The translations under genes and the position numbers were made by a program. From NCBI RefSeq assembly GCF_000963005.1, contig NZ_JZHZ01000007.1, positions 431,227 to 495,226 of the forward strand: DNA of 64,000 nt, given 5' to 3'. Every line of letters starts with the position of its first letter. Within the stretch, counting starts at the first letter, position 1. Positions 19,835 through 27,882 of this stretch are shown here, piece after piece. Source of the DNA: Xanthomonas sp. GPE 39. Its GTDB lineage: Bacteria; Pseudomonadota; Gammaproteobacteria; Xanthomonadales; Xanthomonadaceae. The notes beneath the pieces are model-generated. The model did no database searches. It was not told the DNA's origin and worked only from the letters and a program-made list of their open reading frames with translations.

Positions 19835-19911
19835 GCGCCCGTAGCTCAGCCGGATAGAGTAGTGGCTTCCGAAGCCATTGGTCGGGGGTTCGAATCCCTC
19901 CGGGCGCACCA
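19835..19911 (+). tRNA. tRNA-Arg (anticodon CCG)
   Basis: 77 bases with encoded CCA. The acceptor stem GCGCCCG pairs with CGGGCGC, the D-arm is GCTCAGCCGGATAGAGT, the anticodon stem GTGGC/GCCAT holds loop TTCCGAA (anticodon CCG), and the T-arm contains GGTTCGAATCC. It is followed by its own terminator. tRNA genes are common integration targets, but no duplicated 3' end was found in this window. Confidence 0.97.
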
Positions 19912-19920
19912 GTTATCTAG

Positions 19921-19949
19921 AACCCAACCGCTCTCGGTTGGGTTTTTTT
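19921..19949 (+). terminator. Intrinsic terminator of tRNA-Arg
   Basis: AACCCAACCG pairs with CGGTTGGGTT around CTCT, followed by a T-run. Confidence 0.9.
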
Positions 19950-20510
19950 CTGCCCGGAACCCCAGTGTTGGCGGGGCTTCTGGCATTGGCCTCTTGAGCA
20001 TGCAACTGCCACAGGTGCCGTTTTCGGTGTTCATTCCTACGTTTTTCTCTCTCCGTTCTCTGCTGACCTCTTGAACATACAAGAGGCAGGATCGTGTGTT
20101 GACGAGGGTTTACGCGCCATCGGTTTGCTTCTTCGCATGCTCTAGCAGAGGCGACCGAGAATGCGATTTGCGGTGTACAAAAACCGCCCCTAGTTGAGGT
20201 GTGAAAAATCATGAATTTCGCTGCCCTCCACCAGATCAGATCTAGCGCATCGGTGAGCGCTGACCAGTAGGCGTCAACGCATATGCGCTGAGCGCATCGC
20301 GCAGATCAAGGTTCGTCATTGGCGATGAGGTGTCGTCAAATACTTGAGTTGCATGGCTGTGATGTGTCTCTTAGGGGCGACGGGTTGTGAAACCTTGCCG
20401 TTGGTCAAGATTGCCCGCTTCATTTGTCAACAGGTGACTTGTTGCAACAAGTACCTTGGGAGAGCCTGAAATGCAGGCGAAATCTCCCCATTCAGGGGAA
20501 AGGAAAACTC
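19950..20510. other. 560 bp without a convincing gene
   Basis: No supported ORF. It holds one clean inverted repeat (20067-20086) and AT-richer stretches before the secreted-protein gene that could be its promoter. The drop in GC compared with ubiA may mark the start of accessory DNA beside the tRNA. Confidence 0.5.
20067..20086. repeat. Inverted repeat CCTCTTG-N6-CAAGAGG
   Basis: Perfect 7-base arms around AACATA. A diverged half (CCTCTTGAGCATGCAA) occurs about 75 bp upstream. Function unknown; it could be a protein-binding site or small hairpin. Confidence 0.4.
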
Positions 20511-20948
20511 ATGGAAATCAAGACAAATACCATGCTGAACATTGTGTTGGCGGGGGTTCTCCAAACCGTTGCCATATCTGCTCAAGCTTGCTGCCCTGAT
20601 ACTACCCACGGAGCGCCTATTGCCCCGATGATGGCCACCGGTCTTGGGGAAAGTGCTCCGAAGGCCTCTGATCTCTCACTAGATCCGTCGTGGCACATCT
20701 ACGAGTTTAATCGCGATGGCGTGAGATATTTGCAGATCAGTGATTTGACAGGGACAGTGCGCGCCGCAGTGGGCAATATCAGCGGCACGTTGTGGGTGCT
20801 GCCCATGGGCGTGGACGTGTCACGCGTGTCGTTACCAGCGAAGGGGAGCGACCCAAGGGGCACGTTGGTGTGCCAGACATCGGCGTTCATCGTGCGTGCC
20901 ATACCTGGTAGCCATGGTAATAAGTGGGAGATCAAAGCCGCAGATTGA
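20511..20948 (+). CDS. Secreted small protein of unknown function
   Basis: 145 residues from ATG 20511, preceded by an AGGGGAAAGGA ribosome site. Residues 1-27 form a signal peptide ending near 'ISAQA', so the product is exported. The mature part has three Cys ('ACC' and 'LVC') and a compact beta-rich look. I do not recognise the family. Its last 17 bases overlap, tail to tail, with the MASE1 gene. Confidence 0.6.
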   Translation: MEIKTNTMLNIVLAGVLQTVAISAQACCPDTTHGAPIAPMMATGLGESAPKASDLSLDPSWHIYEFNRDGVRYLQISDLTGTVRAAVGNISGTLWVLPMGVDVSRVSLPAKGSDPRGTLVCQTSAFIVRAIPGSHGNKWEIKAAD

Positions 20949-22452
20949 TCCTTTTATCTAATACTTCGGAAACGAGGAAGCTAATGCTGTAGGCATGGCG
21001 GCGCCGGCAGGTGCCGCCATGCGTTTTGAGCCTGGCGGCTAGTTCCCAATCCGCATCGTGTACAACGTACTTGGCAGGATTCTGCGGCGATGCGTAGGCG
21101 ATAACGCACACCGCGATCCCCTGATGGTGTCGCGTGCGCCAGACCCTTGCTTTGATAAGATGCCTACTCGCTAGTGGTAGCGTATCGATCACATTGAGTA
21201 CGCTGCGATAAGCGGCCAATTGTAATCCCAATGATAGGCGTTTTGGCTCACCCTTTAGGATGAGCCGGAACTCCGTATTACACAGGTTACTAAACGTCAA
21301 AGATCGCAATATTTCATAAAGCCCATGGGTTTCGATGCCGAGCGGGTACAGGGCGTTCACGTACTCGTCGAGCAGCCTAGCTTGAATCATTCCAGTTCGT
21401 GTCATTTCCATCGCTGCAGCATGCTGGCCCTTGGAGCGAAGGTAGGCCACGATGTCCTTCCGCAGTTTGTTGATGTGCACATTAATGTCGGTGTACTCGA
21501 CGACGCGCCGTCTAAGGGTGCGTTCGGCTTGCAGATAGCTGGCTTGTGCAAAATCCAGGGCTTCTTCTCGATCATGACGGAAGCGACGCGCCCTTTCAAA
21601 CGCGGAGGACAAACGGGAGCCGAATACGAAAATTCCAGTGGCGATTGCCGCAAGTGCCAGTTGTACGAAAAACGCATTGGCGTTGTAAGCGCCATAAGTT
21701 TTTGCATCGGGTAGCATGATGCCGATAGCGACGTTGGCTAGTAAGATGCCGATTGCCGCTCCGCTCCAGCCGTGTAGCAGTGTCAGCATAATTGCCGGAA
21801 TTACCATCATCGCCATGAGCATTTGATTCAATAGGCGGTCTTGGGTAATAACTGCCATCATCACCATTGCTACCACCACTCCAGTGCTCAGGATGCCATC
21901 CTTCAAAAATCTGGAGTTGGCCGCCTCGTATTCCTTGCGCCGTAGCCACAGCAGCGTAGGCATGATGAACATCAGCATGCCCATGTAGTCGCCGAGCCAG
22001 TAACGTACCAGCATCTCTATTGGCTGAATTTCAAGGATGCTGTGGCCCTCTAAAAAGGCACTTAAGGCCATGTTGCATAGAGTGCTCCAAAGTGCCAGCG
22101 TCAATGTAAGTGGTAGCAGCAGGCATTCTTGCTCAAGCAGTCGAACCATATGACGCCTGGCGGTATGTACGATCAGAGCCACGCACGGCATCAGTAGAAA
22201 GGGACTCGTGTATGCCCACATCCGATTGGTGCCGTCCTCATGCACCATTGGCACGCGGATCACTAGGAGTGCTGCTGCATCGCCCAGCAGCAGATAAGGC
22301 CATAGCCGGTAAGGCAGGAAGAGTAGGGACGCTGCGCGCAGTCCTGCTGGTAAGTACCATTGATCGACTGAGAGCTGCCAAGCTAACAGGAAGGAAGCAC
22401 AGTAAGCCGCACTCAGGAAGACTCCCCTGGCGATGTCTCTTATCATTTCCAC
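20932..22452 (-). CDS. MASE1-domain membrane sensor with degenerate kinase-like C-terminus
   Basis: 506 residues. The first 290 or so form eight or more TM segments of MASE1 type ('LLFLPYRLWPYLLLGDAAAL'). A coiled stretch follows, then a region ('LSLGLQLAAYRSVLNVID') reminiscent of the N-box area of histidine-kinase ATPase domains but without clear G-boxes or a phospho-acceptor His motif. It is probably a membrane sensor that has lost kinase activity. GC is lower than in the host genes, suggesting transfer. It lies next to the left part of the prophage and could be host or cargo. Confidence 0.65.
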   Translation of the reverse strand: MEMIRDIARGVFLSAAYCASFLLAWQLSVDQWYLPAGLRAASLLFLPYRLWPYLLLGDAAALLVIRVPMVHEDGTNRMWAYTSPFLLMPCVALIVHTARRHMVRLLEQECLLLPLTLTLALWSTLCNMALSAFLEGHSILEIQPIEMLVRYWLGDYMGMLMFIMPTLLWLRRKEYEAANSRFLKDGILSTGVVVAMVMMAVITQDRLLNQMLMAMMVIPAIMLTLLHGWSGAAIGILLANVAIGIMLPDAKTYGAYNANAFFVQLALAAIATGIFVFGSRLSSAFERARRFRHDREEALDFAQASYLQAERTLRRRVVEYTDINVHINKLRKDIVAYLRSKGQHAAAMEMTRTGMIQARLLDEYVNALYPLGIETHGLYEILRSLTFSNLCNTEFRLILKGEPKRLSLGLQLAAYRSVLNVIDTLPLASRHLIKARVWRTRHHQGIAVCVIAYASPQNPAKYVVHDADWELAARLKTHGGTCRRRHAYSISFLVSEVLDKRINLRL

Positions 22453-22890
22453 CCCTCCTTTCCCTGGCTTTTATGACTGAAATATATTCCAAATTTTTCA
22501 GTAAATGGTAGACAATTATATATTGTTATTTTTTTAATTAATTGAGTGTTTTGATTCTTATTTCCCCGGGTGTGGCTTGGCACATATTTGTCAGTCATTC
22601 TTAAATGACTGATGTGCGCCTCGCCACTTGTTCGGCGGTTGTGATGGCATGGGTCAACTTGCTGCAGTGTTGATTAATGAGGGCTTTTTATTTGATACCG
22701 ATGTGCAAACCGTCGTCTTATTGGGTACGGCATTGTGCCGGGGCTGTCAAACGCATGGCGATCTGGGGATGCAGCGCGCGCGCATGAGTCCGGCACTGGA
22801 TCACAGTACCCGCCGTCATGCAGAGGCTGCCGGCAATCAACGTGGTGGGCTGAGCAGGCATGGACGCAAAGCCGTCAAGGCATGAGGGCG
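22453..22890. other. AT-rich junction between MASE1 gene and prophage lysis genes
   Basis: 22480-22560 is very AT-rich and probably holds the MASE1 promoter. The rest has only weak ORFs on both strands (22628-22885 plus; a minus frame ending at 22718) with no recognisable product. The left end of the prophage may lie here, but I found no repeat shared with the right end. Confidence 0.4.
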
Positions 22891-23268
22891 TTACGCGGCT
22901 CCTTTTACGCGCTCGGCCACATGCAGTCCGCCCAATCCCAACATGCCGAGCGTGAGGGTGGCGAGCGGCCCAATGTCGAGTGAGGGCAGGTTGAGAGGAT
23001 GACCGACGGCTGCTGCCACCGCGTTGGTGAGTGGCCCGCCGACGAAGTTCCAGCAATACCCGGCGACGCAGACCCAGCCCAGCCCCCCGCGCCAGTGTTG
23101 CAGAGGGTCCGAACTCTGCGCTTCGGCTTTGTCGATGTCGGTCTGCGTTTGAATGAGCGCAAGCGTCGCCGCCAATTTGGCCTTGTCCTCCTCGGTCTTG
23201 TCGGGGAAGAACATCCCGATGATGCTTTTGGCGGCTTCTGCCGCCGTACCGATGCCGCTGATGTCCAT
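22891..23268 (-). CDS. Holin, 3-TM type
   Basis: 125 residues. A charged N-terminal helix region ('FFPDKTEEDKAKLAATLALIQTQ') precedes hydrophobic segments 'LGWVCVAGYCWNFVGGPL' and 'LATLTLGMLGLGG'. This is the layout of the GTA-type 3-TM holin family. It would form the membrane lesion that times lysis. Last gene of the late operon. Confidence 0.75.
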   Translation of the reverse strand: MDISGIGTAAEAAKSIIGMFFPDKTEEDKAKLAATLALIQTQTDIDKAEAQSSDPLQHWRGGLGWVCVAGYCWNFVGGPLTNAVAAAVGHPLNLPSLDIGPLATLTLGMLGLGGLHVAERVKGAA

Positions 23269-23278
23269 GGTGATCTCC

Positions 23279-23755
23279 TCAAGCGTGGCAGGCGACAGGT
23301 TCGCAGCCCTGCGCCCATTGATAGTCGACGGTGTGGGTACCGCTGCCGACGAATGCGATCAGCCTGGTCAGCGTCATGCGGCTGTCGAGGATGGCAAGTT
23401 GCGCGCCCCCGTCGTCGTTGACCAGCGCTCCGTAGCGGCTACCGACCAGCGTGCATCCATGCACCTGGGTTTCCATGCCTTGAGACACATTGCCGGCGAA
23501 ATTTCCGCAGTGGATCAGGCAGTTCTGCCGCCCATGCTTGTCCTCCAGGCGCAGCACGTCGCAGTCGAGGTGATCGGAGTGCCAGATCGTGGCGCGGTAA
23601 CGATCGTTCATGATGCAGGACACGCCTGGTGCGTTGTCCTGCCATGGCAGTTCCAGGGTGTCGCAGGTAAAGGCTTGGCCAGCGTCGTTCGTGGCGATCA
23701 ACTCGCCGGGGGTGCCATTGGGCGTGGAGTGTTTTCGGGTGATTACGATGTTCAT
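23279..23755 (-). CDS. DUF5675-family phage protein, probable lysis function
   Basis: 158 residues from ATG 23755 ('MNIVITRKHSTPNGTPGEL'). The pattern 'CDTLELPWQDNAPGVSCI...YRATIWHS' is typical of DUF5675, commonly found beside phage holins. The enzyme activity is unproven. Since no other endolysin is visible here, this gene is the best endolysin candidate. The upstream gene overlaps by 4 bases. Confidence 0.65.
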   Translation of the reverse strand: MNIVITRKHSTPNGTPGELIATNDAGQAFTCDTLELPWQDNAPGVSCIMNDRYRATIWHSDHLDCDVLRLEDKHGRQNCLIHCGNFAGNVSQGMETQVHGCTLVGSRYGALVNDDGGAQLAILDSRMTLTRLIAFVGSGTHTVDYQWAQGCEPVACHA

Positions 23756-24045
23756 TTGAAGCCTCCGCTCTTGGTAAAGGTATAGCCGGCCAGCGCAAGC
23801 AGGCCGGCGATCAGGATGCGTTTTGTCCAGCCCACGACGCCGCGTCCGATCACGCGTTCGAACTGAGCCTGTAGTGCGTCGGACAATGCTTGGGACAGTA
23901 CTGGCGCTGATTTCTCGAACGCCTCGCACAGCGCGTCCGCCAATGCCTGTCGGTCGCTTTCCGACAGCACGCCGCAGGCATGGCGTGTGGTTTGTAGGCC
24001 ATGCAGCCGGTCAATAGGACGGCCGCATTCACAGACATCACTCAT
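23752..24045 (-). CDS. Small membrane protein in lysis cluster
   Basis: 97 residues from ATG 24045. The N-terminus 'MSDVCECGRPIDRLHGLQTT' plus a further His-Ala-Cys resembles a small zinc-binding knuckle. The C-terminus is a single TM segment ('ILIAGLLALAGYTF'). Position between DUF5675 and the P4H gene suggests an antiholin or spanin-like accessory, but no signature proves it. Confidence 0.55.
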   Translation of the reverse strand: MSDVCECGRPIDRLHGLQTTRHACGVLSESDRQALADALCEAFEKSAPVLSQALSDALQAQFERVIGRGVVGWTKRILIAGLLALAGYTFTKSGGFK

Positions 24046-24116
24046 GTTTGATTCCTCTGGTTGAAACGTGAAATGCGGCCTAAGTTGCAAAGGCCAGCTT
24101 TAGGGCTGGGTCAGCC

Positions 24117-24788
24117 CTATCGGGGATAGCGCCCCTCGCGCAGCCACTTGACGGCGATCCACTTCTCGCCGTTGATGACGGAATTGCCGCTGTGCAGTGT
24201 CAGTGGGTCGGGTTGGCCGTCTGCCGTGCGGTAGGAGAAAAAGCAGGCATTGCCCTGGACGGCCGCCACCTTGACGCCGGCACGAGGAAACTCCGTCTCC
24301 CCGCCGAGGGGCACGTTGTTCAGATAGGCGATGAACGTGGCGATGCGTTGCCCGCCCAATTCCGGTCGGACGATGTCGGCCGAGGTTGGACTCTCCGGTG
24401 GAAAGTAGTCCCAGTGCGGGATGTAGTGCTGTCCGGGCAGGTAGTGCAGCACCTGTAGACCTTCGCCGTTTTCCACTGGGATGCCGGTGAGTGCGGCGAT
24501 GCGCTGCTCGATGTCGGCCACCAGCGCCACTTCTCCGCGCGAAAAATGGCAACCGGAACTGGTGCGCGTCTCATCGATGCGCGTCCCTTGTGCGTGATGC
24601 ACGACGGAGGACGGTTTCATTCGCGGTCCGGCCAGATCGATCAGATCGCGGCAATCGACTTGGTCCAAAAATCCGCCAAGCACGACGATGTTGGGAGACC
24701 GGACCGCCATCAGCACCTGGTGCGCCCGTCCGCCGGCACACAGCTGCGCCTCGGGATAGGTCATTCGGATGGTCGCCGGATCATCCAT
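24117..24788 (-). CDS. Prolyl-4-hydroxylase-like 2-oxoglutarate/Fe(II) dioxygenase
   Basis: 223 residues from ATG 24788, overlapping the cupin stop by 8 bases. The C-terminal half is a P4Hc domain: iron ligands in 'HWD' (His125, Asp127) and 'TLHSG' (His199), 2OG-binding Lys209 in 'GEKWIAVKW', and the conserved 'RIATFIAYLNNV..GGETEFP' strand pair. Bacterial relatives hydroxylate proline in proteins. The same operon encodes a tail protein with 83 consecutive prolines upstream, an obvious candidate substrate. Family is sure; substrate is inference. Confidence 0.85.
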   Translation of the reverse strand: MDDPATIRMTYPEAQLCAGGRAHQVLMAVRSPNIVVLGGFLDQVDCRDLIDLAGPRMKPSSVVHHAQGTRIDETRTSSGCHFSRGEVALVADIEQRIAALTGIPVENGEGLQVLHYLPGQHYIPHWDYFPPESPTSADIVRPELGGQRIATFIAYLNNVPLGGETEFPRAGVKVAAVQGNACFFSYRTADGQPDPLTLHSGNSVINGEKWIAVKWLREGRYPR

Positions 24789-25485
24789 GATGCGCAGCCG
24801 CCAGATAGGTGCGGTTGAGCATTGGGTGAGCCTGATCGGTTGGTCCCCAATCGCCATCGGGGTGGAACACGATGACATTGAGCGGCTGATCGTCAGTGCG
24901 GAAGCGATGCAATTCGCGCTCTTCGATGCAGAACAAGGTGCCGGCGGTGAGTGGGATCTCGCGACCTGCAAAGCAGGCAAAGCCGGAGCCGTTGGCGACC
25001 ACGCCTAAGCGGATCGAGGGGTGGATGTGGAACGACTGGTGCACACCGGCAGGGAACGACAAGTGGTTGAGGCTTGGGTCACCTTTGCGCGGCGGGTAGA
25101 CCAGCAACGAGTCCGAGCAGTTGTCGATGTAGCACAGCCGTCCAGACATCTCGATTGGCCCGCCGACCAGTCCTTGTCCACGGAACCCATGCCGGATCAC
25201 GGCAAAGGCCATAACGCCCTCGTCCAGAATCAACACGGCATGCTCGCTGCTGGTGGCATGGCAGAAGTATTGCCCTTGGGTTGCTTGACGCAGAACCTGC
25301 GGTTTGTCCGTGTTGCCCGTGCCCACGATGATCGATGCCGTCCGACCTATGGGGGCGGAAACGACAAATCCATACAGCGTACAAAACGGTGGGATGTTGA
25401 TGTGGTTCTTGATGGGTTTGGACAGCAACCAGGACTGGCACGGGTACATGCTCTGCCGGGCATCGATATAGGCGCCGGTTTTCAT
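24781..25485 (-). CDS. Cupin-domain protein
   Basis: 234 residues. The C-terminal half shows cupin motif 1 ('HQSFHIHPSIRLG') and motif 2 ('LTAGTLFCIEERELHRF'), giving three His as likely metal ligands. The N-terminal half may be a second, degenerate jelly roll. It could be a metal-dependent oxygenase or sugar/peptide-modifying enzyme. Start and stop overlap both neighbours (ATGA with the 110-residue gene, 8 bases with P4H), so all three are translated together. Confidence 0.65.
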   Translation of the reverse strand: MKTGAYIDARQSMYPCQSWLLSKPIKNHINIPPFCTLYGFVVSAPIGRTASIIVGTGNTDKPQVLRQATQGQYFCHATSSEHAVLILDEGVMAFAVIRHGFRGQGLVGGPIEMSGRLCYIDNCSDSLLVYPPRKGDPSLNHLSFPAGVHQSFHIHPSIRLGVVANGSGFACFAGREIPLTAGTLFCIEERELHRFRTDDQPLNVIVFHPDGDWGPTDQAHPMLNRTYLAAAHHG

Positions 25486-25814
25486 GATGAGGCTTCTGCC
25501 TTGGTGGTGTTGACGACGATGCCGTTGGTCTTGTTGTAGACGCTGGCAGCGCTGGAGACCTTGCTGAGGTCACTGCTGTTGGCGGCCTGGAAGCTGTCAT
25601 ATGCCTCCTGGCTTTCCCAGACGGTCGTCGTCGTTTTGGTGAGTCCGTCGGCCGACATTACGACCGAGCGGGACAGTACGGCCGGATGCGTGCGAACCGC
25701 ATGGTTGACGTTGGCGATGGACGTTGCGACCTCGGGATCGAGATCGGCGCTGTCTTTGAATCCAGGCACTTCGTTGGCAGGGCGGGTGGTGGTTTTCGTA
25801 ACGGTGAAAGGCAC
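25482..25814 (-). CDS. 110-residue protein of unknown function
   Basis: Starts at GTG 25814 behind GGAGGAATC; two broken copies nearby keep the same ribosome site, which fixes the start. 'TVTKTTTRPANEVPGFKDS' opens the protein, and 'TKTTTTVWESQEAYDSFQAA' resembles the core of the dimeric ferredoxin-like/ABM fold, though this is weak. Coupled to the cupin gene by ATGA. Its 5' end was copied twice (26789-26866; 27653-27784) with the cassette insertions to its right. Confidence 0.65.
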   Translation of the reverse strand: MPFTVTKTTTRPANEVPGFKDSADLDPEVATSIANVNHAVRTHPAVLSRSVVMSADGLTKTTTTVWESQEAYDSFQAANSSDLSKVSSAASVYNKTNGIVVNTTKAEASS

Positions 25815-25876
25815 GGCGATTCCTCCTTCGGAAGGATGGGGTGAAAAATGGAGAGTGGGAGCGGGGTGGGGATGAC

Positions 25877-26010
25877 TCAGCAACAGTCCGCTCGAGTCGA
25901 AGCGGTGTGGGGAGTCAGAGCGGAGAAAGCCTGCAAGCCTGACTGATCGACCGGAGTGCCATTGGTGGTGATGGCGGTTGCCGGCGGATGATTGATGGGG
26001 ACGCCAGAAA
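25877..26010 (-). pseudogene. 3' remnant of the asparagine-synthetase-like gene
   Basis: The minus-strand frame reads 'PPATAITTNGTPVDQSGLQAF', clearly matching the C-terminus of the intact gene at 27883 ('PPVAAITTDGTPVDQAALQAF'). No upstream part of the gene is present. It marks the ancestral junction between that gene and the 110-residue gene before the plus-strand cassettes were inserted. Confidence 0.8.
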
Positions 26011-26071
26011 TCCAATCAGCTTCCCGTTTGCCTGATATCTTTACAGTTCGATCAACGAACTCGATACCAAC

Positions 26072-26758
26072 ATGCTCAAGCAGGAATCTCTCGTTTCGCT
26101 GTTCTCGTTGCTGCACGAAATGACGATTTTTAAACCTTTCAAACCGGTGTATCGATCACAAGTATGGTTGCATCGGTCAGTAATTTCCATTTACTTTATA
26201 AATCTTGCATTTTCGATAATTGCAATGATTGCGTTATTGCTTCAATATATATTTCCTTCGGAAATCCATCTATTATTCTTTAAGGCTTCATTGGTTCCGC
26301 TAATTATCTCTAGTGCGGCCCACTTTGTGACTATGGGATTGAACGAAATTGTCTATTACTGGACCCGTCGTAAGCAGGCGTTGCCAGTGCAATTTTTGCA
26401 CCTAAAACTCGATATGTTGGCCTATGCAGGTTTCCTGGCCCAGCTTCAATGCTATGAAAAATCCGCATTGGAATACGCATTGTTACAGTACCGGAGTCAC
26501 TTTTATAGTTTGGAGGGCCGTTTTGATTTTATTATTGGAGATCTTCGAAAGAAAGGTGTGTTTCCCGCGTTCTTGGCTTTATTTATAGCATTTTCAATGG
26601 TGGTAAAGGAAAATAATATCATGCACTTTTTTGTGCCTTTTGTTGTGGTCGGATGTTCTTATATTGTGGGTCTTTACACCCGTGTCCGTCAGGAACGCGC
26701 CCAGCAGGTGATGGATTTGCTCAATTACGCCATTCTTCATGCCGATGTGATGACGTAA
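26072..26758 (+). CDS. AT-rich membrane protein, copy A
   Basis: 228 residues, four predicted TM segments (around 30-55, 62-82, 160-178, 184-203) with a central cytoplasmic part. It shares the first 14 residues ('MLKQESLVSLFSLL') and a conserved block 'GDLRKKGVFPAF' with copy B. It is read against the late operon and is much AT-richer than its neighbours, typical of a phage moron expressed during lysogeny. Superinfection exclusion or abortive infection is a guess. No good Shine-Dalgarno is visible. Confidence 0.7.
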   Translation: MLKQESLVSLFSLLHEMTIFKPFKPVYRSQVWLHRSVISIYFINLAFSIIAMIALLLQYIFPSEIHLLFFKASLVPLIISSAAHFVTMGLNEIVYYWTRRKQALPVQFLHLKLDMLAYAGFLAQLQCYEKSALEYALLQYRSHFYSLEGRFDFIIGDLRKKGVFPAFLALFIAFSMVVKENNIMHFFVPFVVVGCSYIVGLYTRVRQERAQQVMDLLNYAILHADVMT

Positions 26759-26788
26759 AAAGGCTGAAATGATGATCGAGGTCGAAAA

Positions 26789-26866
26789 CTAGAGATCGAC
26801 GCTGTATTTGAATTCAGTTAATTCGTTGCCATGGCGGGTGGTGGTTTTCGTCACGCTGAAAGGCAC
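26789..26866 (-). pseudogene. 5' remnant of the 110-residue gene (copy 2)
   Basis: The ribosome site GGAGGAATC and GTG start are kept, then 25 residues ('PFSVTKTTTRHGNEL...') before a TAG stop. The rest is missing. Confidence 0.8.
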
Positions 26867-26987
26867 GGCGATTCCTCCTTTTGACGAATGAGTTCAATAA
26901 ATAGGTAGTTAGATAAATAGGTGGTTAGAGGTGGTAGCTCCGTTTATCTGATACCTTGATAGCTCAATCAACGAACTCGATACCAAC

Positions 26988-27683
26988 ATGCTCAAGCAAG
27001 AATCTCTCGTTTCGCTGTTCTCTTTGTTGCAGGAAATGACAGTTGTCAATCGTGATAAAGAGGTGTTCAGGTTGCCGGTGTGGATACGTAGACTGGAAAG
27101 AATTACAGGATATTTTTATTTTGGCGTTGCGATAGTATTATTTTTTTTCGCCTTGCTTCAATGCGCGTTTCATTCGTCGACAATATTGTTTTTCATTGAT
27201 TTGTTTTATATTGTATTGTGCTTTTCTGGAATGGCCTGCCTAATTGTATTAATATTGGGCCAAGGTGTATTTTTCTGGATTAATCGAAAAAATGGGTTTT
27301 CCGTTCAATTTTTACGTCTAAAGACTGACATGTTGGGCGATGCAGATTACCTGGATCGGCTTCAATACTATGACAAGAAATGGTTGGGATACGGCCTGCT
27401 GCAATACAAGAGACATTTCAATAATTTAGATGGTCGTTTTAGTTTTTTTGTCGGAGATTTGCGAAAAATCGGTATATTCCCTGCGTTTATAGTTTTGGTG
27501 GCGACTGCATCAACATTAATAAAAAATAATGATTCAAAGTACTTCTGGGCGCCTTTGATATTTGCTGCAATTTTTTATTTGGCTGGAATCTTTGTTCGTG
27601 CTCGTCAAGAGCGTACACAGCAGGTGATTGATCTGCTCGATTACGCCATTTTTCATTCCGAGATGGTGACGGAGCAAAAATGA
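26988..27683 (+). CDS. AT-rich membrane protein, copy B
   Basis: 231 residues, paralogue of copy A with four TM segments. The central block 'QFLRLKTDMLGDADYLDRLQ' and 'GDLRKIGIFPAF' is shared, while the first TM pair has diverged. The upstream 30 bp are also shared with copy A (CAACGAACTCGATACCAAC before the ATG), so promoter and gene were duplicated as a unit. Divergence in the TM parts with conservation of ends suggests diversifying paralogues rather than a recent duplicate. Confidence 0.7.
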   Translation: MLKQESLVSLFSLLQEMTVVNRDKEVFRLPVWIRRLERITGYFYFGVAIVLFFFALLQCAFHSSTILFFIDLFYIVLCFSGMACLIVLILGQGVFFWINRKNGFSVQFLRLKTDMLGDADYLDRLQYYDKKWLGYGLLQYKRHFNNLDGRFSFFVGDLRKIGIFPAFIVLVATASTLIKNNDSKYFWAPLIFAAIFYLAGIFVRARQERTQQVIDLLDYAIFHSEMVTEQK

Positions 27684-27784
27684 TTTTTGACGATCAAGGT
27701 TGCTAACCCGAGATCGATGCTGTCTTTGAATCCTTGCACTTCGCCGACCTGTTGGGCGTTGGTTTTCGTAACGATGAAAGGCAA
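27653..27784 (-). pseudogene. 5' remnant of the 110-residue gene (copy 3)
   Basis: Begins at TTG 27784 behind the same GGAGGAATC site. 'PFIVTKTNAQQVGEVQGFKDSIDL' aligns with the intact gene for about 24 residues, then runs into unrelated sequence and stops after 43 residues, overlapping the 3' end of membrane gene B. Confidence 0.75.
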
Positions 27785-27882
27785 GGCGATTCCTCCTTCG
27801 GAACGATGGGTTCGGAAATGGAGAGCGGGTGGCGGGGTGTGGAGGTGACTCAGCAACGGTCCGCGCGAGTCGAAGTGCTGGC

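Noticed and set aside
19835..19911. tRNA-Arg as the prophage attachment site
   Set aside because: The integrase is a large serine recombinase, which rarely uses tRNA genes, and no second copy of the tRNA 3' end was found at the right side.
22718..23056. Minus-strand ORF overlapping the holin gene
   Set aside because: It runs in another frame through the holin and has no protein-like features; at most its last 47 codons could be real but nothing supports them.
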